Of a DNA stretch of 64,000 nt, positions 17,258 through 26,062 are shown piece after piece. Every line of letters starts with the position of its first letter. Position 1 is the stretch's first letter. Source of the DNA: Pseudomonas sp. P8_229 (lineage in GTDB: Bacteria; Pseudomonadota; Gammaproteobacteria; Pseudomonadales; Pseudomonadaceae); NCBI RefSeq assembly GCF_034008635.1, contig NZ_CP125378.1, positions 6,014,501 through 6,078,500 on the forward strand, given 5' to 3'. Both the position numbers and the translations under genes were made by a program. The notes under the pieces were generated by a model. That model saw nothing but the letters and a program-made list of their open reading frames with translations, made no database searches and had not been told where the DNA came from.

Positions 17258-17911
17258 TTACCAGCGCCGGGGCAATTCGACGTTGCGCTCGGCTGCCGCC
17301 AGGGCCTGGATCAGACCAGCCTTGTCGAACGCGATGCAATAGGCCGGTTTGGCACGCTCGAATCGCCAGCTGTCATCCAGGTTTCCTGCGTCGACCGCAT
17401 CAAAGCCGATTTCATCCAGAAGTCGACTGACCAGTGCCTTGGCCTGCGCATCATCAGCAGCAATTGGCAACGCCCGGCGTTCGTTCGAGTGCGCGGGCCG
17501 TGCGTCCTTCAGCAGATCACCGGCAAGGATGGCATTGAACACCTTGACCACCGTTGCCCCCGTCAGATGCTGCGCGAGCAAACGGCTGGTGGTGCTTTGA
17601 TGATTATCGAGAACCGCGATATGACCGTCTCGATCGGGGTAATAGTTGTTGGCGTCCAGTACGGTTTTCCCCACAAACCACTCAGACGGCAGGCTGGGGT
17701 AGTGCTCGAACGGAATCGCCACCAGCACCACATCAGCAAACTGCACGGCCTGCTCTACGCTGCCGATCTGGCAGCCGGCGACACCGCTGAGCACGCTGCT
17801 CATTGTTTGCGGCCCGCGCGAGTTACTCAGCATCGCTTCATGCCCGGCGGCAATCAGCAATTGCGCCACGGCGCGCCCTATGAATCCGGCTCCAACAATT
17901 CCAATACGCAT
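17258..17911 (-). CDS. NADP(H)-binding F420 reductase-like oxidoreductase
   Basis: Start set at ATG 17911 with AAGGAG upstream; 217 residues. The N-terminus is a Rossmann fold (M-R-I-G-I-V-G-A-G-F-I-G) typical of the NADPH-dependent F420 reductase/6-phosphogluconate dehydrogenase-like N-terminal family. S-N-S-R-G near residue 30 would favour NADPH. The motif N-A-N-N-Y-Y-P-D near 90 is also typical of this family. Pseudomonas lacks F420, so another substrate is likely. It is divergent from the LysR gene at 18011, which probably controls it. Confidence 0.75.
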   Translation of the reverse strand: MRIGIVGAGFIGRAVAQLLIAAGHEAMLSNSRGPQTMSSVLSGVAGCQIGSVEQAVQFADVVLVAIPFEHYPSLPSEWFVGKTVLDANNYYPDRDGHIAVLDNHQSTTSRLLAQHLTGATVVKVFNAILAGDLLKDARPAHSNERRALPIAADDAQAKALVSRLLDEIGFDAVDAGNLDDSWRFERAKPAYCIAFDKAGLIQALAAAERNVELPRRW

Positions 17912-18010
17912 CACGTGCTCCTTGATCGGGTTTGAAGGGCCTATGATGATTGCTAACCAGATGCTGATAAATTGCGGTTTGTTACTTGCTTTCGATAACA
18001 GGAGTTTCGA

Positions 18011-18901
18011 ATGGATCGTCTTGGCAGCATGGCAGCTTTTGTAATGGCTGCCGAAGCAGGCTCCTATGCCAGTGCCGCTCAACGCTTGGGCATGTCAGCG
18101 CAGATGGTCGCCAAACATGTCGCCGCGCTGGAGCAGAGACTGGGTGCGCGGCTGCTCAATCGCACCACGCGCCGACAGAGCCTGACCGAACTGGGCAGCG
18201 CGTATTACGAGCGTTGCAAGCACATCGTGGGTGAAGCCGAGGCCGCCGATTCACTGGCGCAAATCATGAGCGACACACCGCGTGGAAAACTCAAGGTCAG
18301 TGCGCCGGTGTCCTTTGGTTCCTATAGCCTGATGCCGTTCGTGACCGGGTTTCTGCGCGAGTTTCCCGAGGTGGAAATCGACCTGCATCTGACCGACCGC
18401 GCCGTCGATCTGGTGGAGGAGGGTTTTGAGGTGGCCTTCCGGATCGGTCCCCTGGCCACCTCCAGCCTGACGGCCAGACCCTTGGCACCTTATCGACTGG
18501 TGGTCTGCGCATCGCCCGCGTACCTGGCGGAGCGCGGGACACCGCAGGTGCCGGCGGATTTGCAGGAACACGAATGTCTCGGTTATGCCTATTGGTCGCG
18601 GCCGGCCGATCGTGAGTGGCAGTTTTTCAAGGGTTCGCAGGCGTATAGCGTGCCGGTGAGCAGTCGTCTGCACGTCAACGAGAGCAAGGCCTTGTTGTCG
18701 GCTGCAGTGGATGGGTTCGGCATCGTGCTGGGGCCGGCGGATTTTCTTCAGCCGGCCTTGCGTGCGGGAGAGTTGGTTCAGCTACTGGAGGGTTTCGAGG
18801 CGCCCAGTCGAGCGATGCATCTGCTGTACACGGCGAACCGGCAGAAAACTGCCAAGGTTCGCCGGTTTATCGATGCGGCCGTGAAGCGCTTTGCGCAGTG
18901 A
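18011..18901 (+). CDS. LysR-family transcriptional regulator
   Basis: 296 residues. The winged helix-turn-helix at about 5-63 shows G-S-Y-A-S-A-A-Q-R-L-G-M-S-A-Q-M-V-A-K. A LysR substrate-binding domain of the type starting P-R-G-K-L-K-V-S-A-P follows. It belongs to the DmlR/YafC-like subgroup that often sits divergent to an oxidoreductase gene. Here the partner is the NADP-dependent protein at 17258-17911, 99 bp away. AACAGGAG precedes the ATG. Confidence 0.85.
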   Translation: MDRLGSMAAFVMAAEAGSYASAAQRLGMSAQMVAKHVAALEQRLGARLLNRTTRRQSLTELGSAYYERCKHIVGEAEAADSLAQIMSDTPRGKLKVSAPVSFGSYSLMPFVTGFLREFPEVEIDLHLTDRAVDLVEEGFEVAFRIGPLATSSLTARPLAPYRLVVCASPAYLAERGTPQVPADLQEHECLGYAYWSRPADREWQFFKGSQAYSVPVSSRLHVNESKALLSAAVDGFGIVLGPADFLQPALRAGELVQLLEGFEAPSRAMHLLYTANRQKTAKVRRFIDAAVKRFAQ

Positions 18902-18915
18902 AGCTGGACGTTGGG

Positions 18916-19587
18916 TTACCGACGAATCGCCGCGTATGACTTGCCCAGATCACTGGCCCAACCGTCCAGCACGCCTTTGACGTCATCGGCGGTCAGCACC
19001 TGTTTGTCGTTTTCCAGCGGCACGCCGGTGCCCTTGCGCACGACTTCGGCGACCACTTCGCCGGTGGAGCCGTCCTCGAACGAGACCTCGGTGGCGATTT
19101 CACTGTCCTGGTCACGGATGCCGGTGGCGGTACTCACGCCGGCGGCAACCAGGGTCACCGGCAGCCATTCATAGAAGCGCAGGCCCTGGGTGCTGGCAGC
19201 GACGCGAGTGATCGCCGGTCTGACGGTCAGGGTATTCGGACCGGGTCTGGACACCAGGTGCATGACCTTGCCCAGCTCGAGCCTGAGGGCCGCGTCGTAG
19301 TAGTCGGTGACGCCGGACAGTGTGCTCAGCGGGATCCGCTCGGTCGGCGCGGCGCTGGGGTAGAACTGGCTGGGCGCCAGATAGGCCTGGGTGTAGCGAC
19401 CCCGGGCCAGCGCCGGGCTGACCCAGCCCAGCACCGTCTGGCCCGAGGGCGACTTGTGCTCGCTGAGCACGCTGTAATCGTGCAGGAACCCCGTGTACTT
19501 CTCGGGCTCGACGGTTTTGCTGCTGCAGGCCGACAGGCTCAGGGACGCTGTGCACATCAGTGTCATCAAGCAATGGCTTCTTATCAT
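18916..19587 (-). CDS. DUF3313-like outer-membrane lipoprotein
   Basis: Start chosen at ATG 19587 with AAGGA upstream; 223 residues. The signal peptide ends in the lipobox L-S-A-C (lipidated Cys near residue 20, followed by Ser-Ser). The body resembles DUF3313, a family of lipoproteins of unknown role, with S-G-F/T-G-F-L-H-D-Y-S near the mature start. It is convergent with the LysR gene. Longer frames starting upstream would enter the next small gene and lose the lipobox position. Confidence 0.7.
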   Translation of the reverse strand: MIRSHCLMTLMCTASLSLSACSSKTVEPEKYTGFLHDYSVLSEHKSPSGQTVLGWVSPALARGRYTQAYLAPSQFYPSAAPTERIPLSTLSGVTDYYDAALRLELGKVMHLVSRPGPNTLTVRPAITRVAASTQGLRFYEWLPVTLVAAGVSTATGIRDQDSEIATEVSFEDGSTGEVVAEVVRKGTGVPLENDKQVLTADDVKGVLDGWASDLGKSYAAIRR

Positions 19588-19622
19588 GCGAATCCTTGTT
19601 TTGCGCTTTTGACCCACGTCGT

Positions 19623-19946
19623 TCAAGCGCGGGCGGTGGTTGGGGGAGAGAGTGGCGGAGTATTGTCCGAGCACTCGATGTGCAACTGGCCGTGGGTCAT
19701 GATCCAGTGGATGAGGTCGGCGGTCGGAATCGAATGGACGTACTCCACCCATTGCGCCTGGGAGGGGCCGTACTGCTCGAAATAGCGGCGCAAGACGATG
19801 CGGCTTTGATCATCAGACAAGCCCAGGCAAAACTCCTGGAACAGCAGCGGCGTGTCGTGCTCAGGCGCCGTGGTGCGCTGGCTGAGAATCAACGGATAGC
19901 GGGCGTCGTGTCCCTCGGCGGTGTACCTGCTGTGCAAAGCCTTCAT
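19623..19946 (-). CDS. Small hypothetical protein
   Basis: 107 residues with no signal peptide or membrane segment. A CAGGGGG stretch lies eight bases before the ATG. The composition (Trp, Tyr and His rich, mixed charge) looks like a real soluble protein rather than a shadow frame, and no other frame here is better. I do not recognise a family. It lies between the lipoprotein gene (same strand, 35-bp gap) and the divergent response regulator, so it may form a unit with the lipoprotein. Confidence 0.5.
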   Translation of the reverse strand: MKALHSRYTAEGHDARYPLILSQRTTAPEHDTPLLFQEFCLGLSDDQSRIVLRRYFEQYGPSQAQWVEYVHSIPTADLIHWIMTHGQLHIECSDNTPPLSPPTTARA

Positions 19947-20104
19947 GAGATGCCCCCTGTTTTGGAAGGCGTGCAGGGTGGCAGAGGGTTTTTGCCGGAC
20001 AATGTCCGCTTGATGTCCGGGGCGACGGAATGTTGCTCGATTGAAATAAATGACCCGGGCGCCGGAATAGTTTTAGATGCGTTCTTTTTTGGCCTGAGGA
20101 TCCT

Positions 20105-20821
20105 GTGAACGTGAGCAGACTGCTGATCGTCGACGATGACGTGGAAATTCTCGCCTTGCTGAAGAAGTTCTTCGTCCAGCACGCCTACGAGGTCGATGTG
20201 GCCGTTGACGGCGTAGCGATGTGGGCGGCGATTGCGCAGCAGCGTCCAGACACGATCATTCTCGACCTGATGCTGCCCGGTGAAGGTGGCTTGAGCCTGT
20301 GCCAGAAAGTGCGGGCACAGATGGGCATTCCGATCATCATGCTGACCGCCATGGGCGAATTGAGTGACCGCATCGTAGGCCTCGAACTGGGCGCGGATGA
20401 CTACGTGACCAAACCGTTTGCCCCGCGTGAGCTGCTGGCCCGCCTGCGCGCTGTGCAACGCCGCGCCGGTGAGCAGGTCGGCCCCGTGAGCGAGCCGTCG
20501 CGGCCGGTAGTCGCTTTCGCCGGTTGGCACCTGGACATCACCTGCCGCGAACTGCGTTCGCCGCAAAACGTGATGATTCCGCTGTCCGGTGGCGAGTTCG
20601 ATCTGCTGGTGGTGTTTCTCGAACACCCGCAACGCATCCTCACCCGCGAACAACTGATCGACCTGTCTCGCGGCCAGGGCCACGACGCCTTTGATCGCAG
20701 CATCGATGTGCAGGTCAGCCGCCTGCGGCGCAAGATCGAACCGGACAGTAAACGCCCTGACCTGATTCGCACGGTGCGCAACGGCGGTTATATGTTCACG
20801 GCCAAGGTCACGCGCTCATGA
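20105..20821 (+). CDS. OmpR-family response regulator
   Basis: Starts at GTG 20105 behind GAGGATCCT; 238 residues. The receiver domain (1-120) has the acidic pocket Asp10-Asp11-Asp12, phosphoacceptor Asp54 in I-I-L-D-L-M-L-P and Lys in V-T-K-P-F. The C-terminal winged helix (about 140-235) has the typical R-S-I-D-V-Q-V-S-R-L-R-R-K recognition region. It overlaps the sensor kinase gene by four bases. The target genes are not evident. The divergent small gene and lipoprotein are possible targets. Confidence 0.9.
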   Translation: MNVSRLLIVDDDVEILALLKKFFVQHAYEVDVAVDGVAMWAAIAQQRPDTIILDLMLPGEGGLSLCQKVRAQMGIPIIMLTAMGELSDRIVGLELGADDYVTKPFAPRELLARLRAVQRRAGEQVGPVSEPSRPVVAFAGWHLDITCRELRSPQNVMIPLSGGEFDLLVVFLEHPQRILTREQLIDLSRGQGHDAFDRSIDVQVSRLRRKIEPDSKRPDLIRTVRNGGYMFTAKVTRS

Positions 20822-22146
20822 TCCGCCGGTTTTTGCGGCGCGACCCGCTGAGTCGGCGGATCGCGCTGACCATCGTCGTGGCCATGCTCGCTTCGCTGGC
20901 GCTCAATTTCCTGTTCGTGGAGGTGGCGGGAACGTGGGCGCGCCCGCCCATCGAACGCACCGGATTGCTGGAGCAGATTGCCGCCACCGTCAAGGTGATC
21001 GAGGCCGCACCGACGCCTTTGCGCGCGCAACTGGCGCAAGCGGCAAACGGCCCGACACAGGAAGTGATGTGGAGTGCGCAACGCGACGAATTCGGATTGC
21101 CACCCGGGGGGACGCTGCTCATAGCAGACAAGGCATCGGTGTTGCACCAGTTGTTGGGCGATGATCGACAGATTCGGGTGTTCAATCCCGCTGACTGGCC
21201 GAGCGACAGTCCGCGGGCCCGGTATGCGGCGCTGGTTCAACTGCCGGATGCCAGCTGGTTGTTGTTCTCATCGCGCGAACGCTCCTGGGGACTGGACATC
21301 GGCACACGCATTGCGATCATCATTGCCTTGGGCCTGATCGCCACGGTGCTGGTGGCCTGGCTTGCCACGTACCAACTGGCCAGACCGCTGCAGCGTTTCG
21401 CCAGCGCCGCCCGACGCTTCGGCGGCGATCTGCGTGCGCCGCCGATCAAGATCGAAGGCCCGGACGAGATCCGCCAGGCGATCATCGCCTTCAACACCAT
21501 GCAGGCGCAGATTCAGCACTACATCGGCGAACGCACGCACATGCTCGCATCGATTTCCCACGACTTGCGCGCACCACTGACCCGGATGCGCCTGCGCAGC
21601 GAGTTCATGGAAGACTTTGATCATCAGGACAAACTGATCCGTGACATCGAAGAGATGCAGTCGATGATCAACGCCGCGCTGGCGTTCTTTCGCGAAGACA
21701 CCCAGCCGGAGCAAACCACCGCGTTCGACCTGTCGGAGTTGCTGCAGACGATCATCGACGACTACCGCGACCAGCACATCGCCATCGGTTTCAGCGGCCC
21801 GGCGCATCTGGTGTATGAGGGGCGTCCGCTGGGGATCAAACGGGTGATCGTCAACCTGCTGGAAAACGCAGAGAAGTATGCGCAGCAGCCAACCATTGCG
21901 CTGCGCAGTGACGGCTACAGCATCTGTATCGATGTCACTGACGAGGGGCCGGGAATTCCTGACGCGTCGTTGCAGCGGGTATTCGATCCGTTCTTCCGCC
22001 TGGAAACCTCGCGCAACCGCGAAACCGGTGGTGTCGGGCTGGGGCTGTCGTCGGCGCGGGCCATTGTGCGCGAGCAGGGCGGGGAGCTGACGTTGAGTAA
22101 TCGCAGTCGCGGTGGCTTGCTGGCCAGGGTTGAGCTGCCGCTGTAG
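20818..22146 (+). CDS. Sensor histidine kinase
   Basis: 442 residues. One membrane helix at about 15-37, a periplasmic sensor of about 120 residues, and a second helix at about 160-182 lead into a HAMP linker. The dimerisation box is S-I-S-H-D-L-R-A-P-L-T-R. The ATPase part shows N-L-L-E-N-A-E-K-Y-A (N box), D-E-G-P-G-I-P (G1) and G-G-V-G-L-G-L-S (G2). All catalytic boxes are intact. It pairs with the overlapping response regulator. The signal is unknown. Confidence 0.9.
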   Translation: MIRRFLRRDPLSRRIALTIVVAMLASLALNFLFVEVAGTWARPPIERTGLLEQIAATVKVIEAAPTPLRAQLAQAANGPTQEVMWSAQRDEFGLPPGGTLLIADKASVLHQLLGDDRQIRVFNPADWPSDSPRARYAALVQLPDASWLLFSSRERSWGLDIGTRIAIIIALGLIATVLVAWLATYQLARPLQRFASAARRFGGDLRAPPIKIEGPDEIRQAIIAFNTMQAQIQHYIGERTHMLASISHDLRAPLTRMRLRSEFMEDFDHQDKLIRDIEEMQSMINAALAFFREDTQPEQTTAFDLSELLQTIIDDYRDQHIAIGFSGPAHLVYEGRPLGIKRVIVNLLENAEKYAQQPTIALRSDGYSICIDVTDEGPGIPDASLQRVFDPFFRLETSRNRETGGVGLGLSSARAIVREQGGELTLSNRSRGGLLARVELPL

Positions 22147-22186
22147 CGCCTGAAGCCCTGATAACGACCGACAAGCGCTTCGCGGC

Positions 22187-22243
22187 TTGCCGATATGAAT
22201 TTTGTTCTGTAGATTTTCATGAAATTACAAGAGCAGAATTTCA
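22187..22243 (+). promoter_or_regulatory. puuB promoter with overlapping dyad (putative polyamine-regulator operator)
   Basis: TTGCCG (22187-22192), a 17-bp spacer and TAGATT (22210-22215) form a credible sigma-70 promoter. Overlapping its start is a perfect palindrome TTTCATGAAA (22215-22224). A looser dyad extends it, with outer arms near 22196 and 22243 reading TGAATTTTG on both strands with mismatches. The XRE-cupin protein encoded at 23570 is the likely binder, as PuuR/PauR-type repressors act on such sites. Confidence 0.5.
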
Positions 22244-22254
22244 CGAGGCCGCGA

Positions 22255-23544
22255 ATGTTTCTGCAATCCCAGCGCCATGTCGACAGCTACTACGCCCACA
22301 GTTGTGCCGATATCCTCAGCCAACGACCGGCGCTTGAAGGCGCGCAGGACAGCGATGTGGTGATCATCGGCGCGGGGTTCAGTGGCTTGCACACGGCGTT
22401 GCGTCTGGCCTTGGCCGGCAAGCGTGTCACGGTGCTGGAAGCCAGTCGTGTGGCGTGGGCCGCGTCGGGGCGTAACGGCGGGCAGGCGATTCTGGGCTGG
22501 TCGTGCGACATGCCGCCGCTGGAAGCCGCGCTGGGGCATGAACGGGCAAAACGCCTGTGGGACGGTATGCGTTGGGCCGCGCAGGAGTTGCGCGCACTGC
22601 CCGGGCGTCACGGCTTCGATTGCGACTATCGCCCGGGGCATTTGTGGACGTCGGTGATGCCGCGTCGGGTCAGCCTGCTGACCGAATGGCAACACGAAGC
22701 CAGTCACAAGTGGGGCCACGATGCACTGCAATTCATTCCCCGTGAAGACTTGCCGCAATGGGTCGCCAGCGAGCGTTATCAGGCCGGCCTCTACGATGCC
22801 GAGGGCGCGCACCTCAATCCGCTGAAACTGGCCCTCGGACTGGCCGCCGCCATCGAGCGTGCCGGTGGGCGCATCCATGAACAAAGCAAGGCGTTGAGTT
22901 ATCAGCCTGAGGGCGGTGGTTGGCGGGTCAACACCGCGCGCGGTTCGGTGAAGGCCGACGTGCTGGTGCTGGCCTGCAACGCCTATCTCGATGAACTCGA
23001 CCCGCAACTCGCCAGCTGCATCTTGCCGGTCGGCACCTATCAGGTGGCCACCGCGCCGCTGACGTCGGAGCAAGCCACCGCGCTGCTGCCGAGCAACGTC
23101 TGCGTGACCGACAATCAGTTCGTCCTCGATTACTTCCGCCGCACGCCCGACAACCGCTTGTTGTTCGGGGGCGGCTGTACCTATCTCGGCGGCATGCCCA
23201 AGGACATCGCGGCGGCCACCCGACCGTTTCTCGAACGGGTGTTCCCACAGCTCAAAGGCGTCGAGCTGGAGTTCGCCTGGGGCGGGCATATCGACCTGAC
23301 GATCAAGCGCACCCCGGACATAGGTTGCGAGGGCCAGCGTTATTGGTTGCAGGGTTATTCGGGCCACGGCGTACTGCCGACGCTGGCCGCCGCCCGTGCA
23401 GTGTCCGATGCGATTCTCGGCCAAGAGGATGAATTGGCGTTGTATCAGGGCCTGAGCAATGGCAGTTTCCCCGGCGGCAAATATCTCGCCGCACCGCTGG
23501 AAGCCATCGGCAAGGCCTGGTACCGACTGCGCGACAGCATTTGA
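22255..23544 (+). CDS. puuB: Gamma-glutamylputrescine oxidase-like FAD-dependent oxidoreductase
   Basis: Start chosen at ATG 22255 (GAGG upstream); the ATG at 22219 would fall on the promoter start region. 429 residues, close to E. coli PuuB. The FAD-binding G-A-G-F-S-G-L-H-T-A and V-L-E-A motifs lie near residues 37-62, and a DAO-type domain fills the rest. The enzyme oxidises gamma-glutamyl-polyamines to the aldehyde plus ammonia and peroxide. It lies upstream of the cupin regulator and the PuuA-type ligase in one rightward unit. Pseudomonas has several paralogues, so the exact amine is uncertain. Confidence 0.82.
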   Translation: MFLQSQRHVDSYYAHSCADILSQRPALEGAQDSDVVIIGAGFSGLHTALRLALAGKRVTVLEASRVAWAASGRNGGQAILGWSCDMPPLEAALGHERAKRLWDGMRWAAQELRALPGRHGFDCDYRPGHLWTSVMPRRVSLLTEWQHEASHKWGHDALQFIPREDLPQWVASERYQAGLYDAEGAHLNPLKLALGLAAAIERAGGRIHEQSKALSYQPEGGGWRVNTARGSVKADVLVLACNAYLDELDPQLASCILPVGTYQVATAPLTSEQATALLPSNVCVTDNQFVLDYFRRTPDNRLLFGGGCTYLGGMPKDIAAATRPFLERVFPQLKGVELEFAWGGHIDLTIKRTPDIGCEGQRYWLQGYSGHGVLPTLAAARAVSDAILGQEDELALYQGLSNGSFPGGKYLAAPLEAIGKAWYRLRDSI

Positions 23545-23569
23545 TGAAAGATTTTCTGGAACCCCGCCC

Positions 23570-24127
23570 ATGAACAAGCAAGAAGAAATCGCTGCGTTGG
23601 CGATCCTGATCCACGACCTGCGCAAGCACAAGAAGTACACCCTTAAAGAGCTGGCCGACAAAATCGGCCGTTCGGTGGGCTTTCTCTCGCAGGTCGAACG
23701 TGGTCTATCGCGCCCGACCGTGGCCGACCTCACCGCAATCAGCGAAACCCTCGGCGTACCAACCACCTATTTCTACAGCCTGCCCAAACCCAGGCAAGTG
23801 CCGTGGGTCACTCGCCCGGACGAGCGCCGCACGCTGTATTACGCCAACGGCATTACCGACATTCTCGTATCGCCGCAGATGCGCGCGTCGTTTTCTATGC
23901 TCGAAAGTCATCTGGAACCGGGCGCGAGCAGTGGCGACCGACACATGAGCGACAGCTCGGAGCAGGGCGGCTACGTCCTCGAAGGCGAACTGAGTTTGTG
24001 GCTGGGCGATGACGAAGACCCGGTCACGCTGCGCCCCGGCGACAGCTTTCAATTCGACAGTCATGCCCGTTGCCGTTACGGCAATCTCACCCTGCAGCTC
24101 ACGCGCGTGCTCTGGGTCTACACCTGA
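23570..24127 (+). CDS. XRE-family regulator with C-terminal cupin domain (PuuR/PauR-like)
   Basis: Start at ATG 23570; 185 residues. The helix-turn-helix (about 12-66) reads Y-T-L-K-E-L-A-D-K-I-G-R-S-V-G-F-L-S-Q-V-E-R. The cupin barrel (about 105-180) has H-L-E-P-G-A-S-S-G and G-Y-V-L-E-G-E. This is the architecture of E. coli PuuR and Pseudomonas PauR, which repress gamma-glutamyl polyamine genes until polyamine is present. It sits between puuB and the puuA-like gene, which supports that role. The dyad before puuB is the probable operator. Confidence 0.82.
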   Translation: MNKQEEIAALAILIHDLRKHKKYTLKELADKIGRSVGFLSQVERGLSRPTVADLTAISETLGVPTTYFYSLPKPRQVPWVTRPDERRTLYYANGITDILVSPQMRASFSMLESHLEPGASSGDRHMSDSSEQGGYVLEGELSLWLGDDEDPVTLRPGDSFQFDSHARCRYGNLTLQLTRVLWVYT

Positions 24128-24150
24128 CAACAACCAAAGGAACACCGACG

Positions 24151-25497
24151 ATGGACGCTGTCTGCTCTGACCTGCTCGCTGAAGTGCGTGCGTTTCGCCA
24201 ACGCTACCCGGAGGTGCGTTATGTCGATTTGATTTCTCTGGACATTCCGGGGCACTTCTACGGCAAGCGTTATCCAGTGGAAATGCTCGAAAAAGTCGCC
24301 GCGGGCAGTGCGCTCAAGCTGCCGCAAAACTGCGTGCTGCTGGGCGTGCAGGGCGGTTTGTTCAAGATCGGCGATTACTGCTTCAACGACGGCGACCCGG
24401 ATGCCGTGCGCCGCCTGGTCCCTGGCACACTCAAACCGGTGACCTGGGAAGCGCAACCGCTGGGGCAGATGCTGATTACCTCCGACGGCACCGCCAAGCC
24501 GATCGAGTTCGAACCCCGCGAAGTGCTCGCGCAAGTGCTCGACCGACTGGCGCGCAAGGGCATTTATCCGGTGGTGGCGTTCGAACTGGAGTTCTACCTG
24601 TTCGACAAAAAACTGCGTGACGGCCTGCCGCAATTCCCCCGCGACGAATTGAGCGACGACGCCGATGATCAGCCGAACATGCACATCGAGCGCCTGTCAC
24701 GTTTCGCCCCGGTACTGGACGACATGGTCGAAGCCACGCGGGCTCAGGGCATCGATGCCACAGTGATTACGGCGGAACTGGGGCCGGGGCAGTTCGAGAT
24801 CAATTTCGGTCATCTGGACGACGGTTTGCGTGCCGCCGACTGGGCGGCGCTGTTCTGTCGCAGCACCCGTGGCGTTGCACTCAAGCACGGCTACCGCGCC
24901 AGTTTCATGGCCAAACCGTACGTGGAGCATCCGGGCAGTGGCATGCATGTGCACGTCAGCCTGTATGACGCGGCGGGCAATAACCTGCTGGCCGCCAATC
25001 ACCACCAGCCGCTGCGCCACGCGGTGGCCGGGTGCCTGGACTTGCTGCCGCACAGCATGCCGATCTTCGCGCCGAACCAGAACGCCATGCGCCGCTTGAG
25101 CGGCACGGTGAACACCGCGACCAAGGCGAGCTGGGGTTACGAAGACCGTGACGCATGCCTGCGCATTCCCGAGTCGGACACGAAGAACCTGCGCATCGAA
25201 TACCGTCTGGCCGGCGCCGACGCCAACCCGTATCTGGTGCTGGCGGCGATTCTGGTGGGTCTGGAGCACGGGCTGGAAACCGGCAAAGAACCGATCCCGC
25301 CACTCAACGACGACCGCAACAGCGGCATCGCTTTCCCCACCGAAATCCTCGACGCGGTGCGCGCCCTGCAACACCAGCCGCAACTGCGGGCGGGACTGGG
25401 AGCGGAGTTCGTCGACGTGTATTGCGAGAACAAGCGTCAGGATCACCTGGCGTTCATGCAGGAGATCAGCGCGCGGGAGTATCGCTGGTATTTGTAG
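24151..25497 (+). CDS. puuA: Gamma-glutamylpolyamine synthetase (glutamine synthetase family)
   Basis: Start at ATG 24151 with AAAGGAA upstream; 448 residues, shorter than GlnA and typical for PuuA/PauA. The glutamine synthetase catalytic domain covers about 110-445. Its motifs include E-L-E-F-Y-L, G-P-G-Q-F-E-I-N, G-S-G-M-H-V-H-V-S and N-T-A-T-K-A-S-W-G-Y, with R-I-E-Y-R-L-A-G-A-D-A-N-P near the end. It joins glutamate to putrescine or a related amine with ATP, the first step of the pathway PuuB continues. The later aldehyde dehydrogenase and amidase steps are not in this window. Confidence 0.82.
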   Translation: MDAVCSDLLAEVRAFRQRYPEVRYVDLISLDIPGHFYGKRYPVEMLEKVAAGSALKLPQNCVLLGVQGGLFKIGDYCFNDGDPDAVRRLVPGTLKPVTWEAQPLGQMLITSDGTAKPIEFEPREVLAQVLDRLARKGIYPVVAFELEFYLFDKKLRDGLPQFPRDELSDDADDQPNMHIERLSRFAPVLDDMVEATRAQGIDATVITAELGPGQFEINFGHLDDGLRAADWAALFCRSTRGVALKHGYRASFMAKPYVEHPGSGMHVHVSLYDAAGNNLLAANHHQPLRHAVAGCLDLLPHSMPIFAPNQNAMRRLSGTVNTATKASWGYEDRDACLRIPESDTKNLRIEYRLAGADANPYLVLAAILVGLEHGLETGKEPIPPLNDDRNSGIAFPTEILDAVRALQHQPQLRAGLGAEFVDVYCENKRQDHLAFMQEISAREYRWYL

Positions 25498-25616
25498 TGG
25501 GGTGGTCGTGAGTGTTCGCTGTCAGAGGTTTTCCAGCTGCGCAAAGCGTTTTTGGCGCGGTGCTGTCCTGGGGAGTAGAATCACAACCCCACACATAGGG
25601 ATAGAGAGGGATTTGA

Positions 25617-26024
25617 ATGGAAGCGTCAGGCACTTTTTCTACCAGAAATTTCAAGGCAACCGGCCTGAGTCCAATCCCCGAGATTACGACGTCCTTGCCA
25701 GTGTCTATCAGCACCATGGACAAGTGCTACTCGGGCGCTATCGAGGGTGTTTCTGCAACCGCTTTTACTGCCGCGTTCGACATGGCGGCCAGGACGGGCA
25801 GTTACATCGCCCTTGAGAGCTTCAAAGGTGCGTTGAACGGGAAAGAAGGCACATTCAATTTCATCCACTCTGCGTCCACGACCGGCACTGATCGGGCAGA
25901 TGAGTTTTTCTGCATCGTCAGAGGCAGTGGTACAGGTGATTTGAAAGGGATATCGGGATCAGGAGGCATCAAAATCGACAACGATGGCACACACCGTATC
26001 TGGATGGATTACCAACTCGAATAG
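25617..26024 (+). CDS. DUF3224 domain protein
   Basis: 135 residues, the usual size of DUF3224 proteins, which form small avidin-like or lipocalin-like beta barrels. Visible family features are the M-x-A-S-G-T-F opening, a central S-F-x-G-x-L-x-G-x-x-G-T-F segment, and a late G-T-G-D-L-K-G-I-S-G-S-G-G. No signal peptide. AGAGAGGGATTTG precedes the ATG. It is convergent with the LysR gene at 26063. Function unknown. The family is sometimes linked to stress or small-molecule binding, without proof. Confidence 0.75.
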   Translation: MEASGTFSTRNFKATGLSPIPEITTSLPVSISTMDKCYSGAIEGVSATAFTAAFDMAARTGSYIALESFKGALNGKEGTFNFIHSASTTGTDRADEFFCIVRGSGTGDLKGISGSGGIKIDNDGTHRIWMDYQLE

Positions 26025-26062
26025 GTCAGAAATCGTTTTCAACCAAGGGTTGTCGCTTGGAT

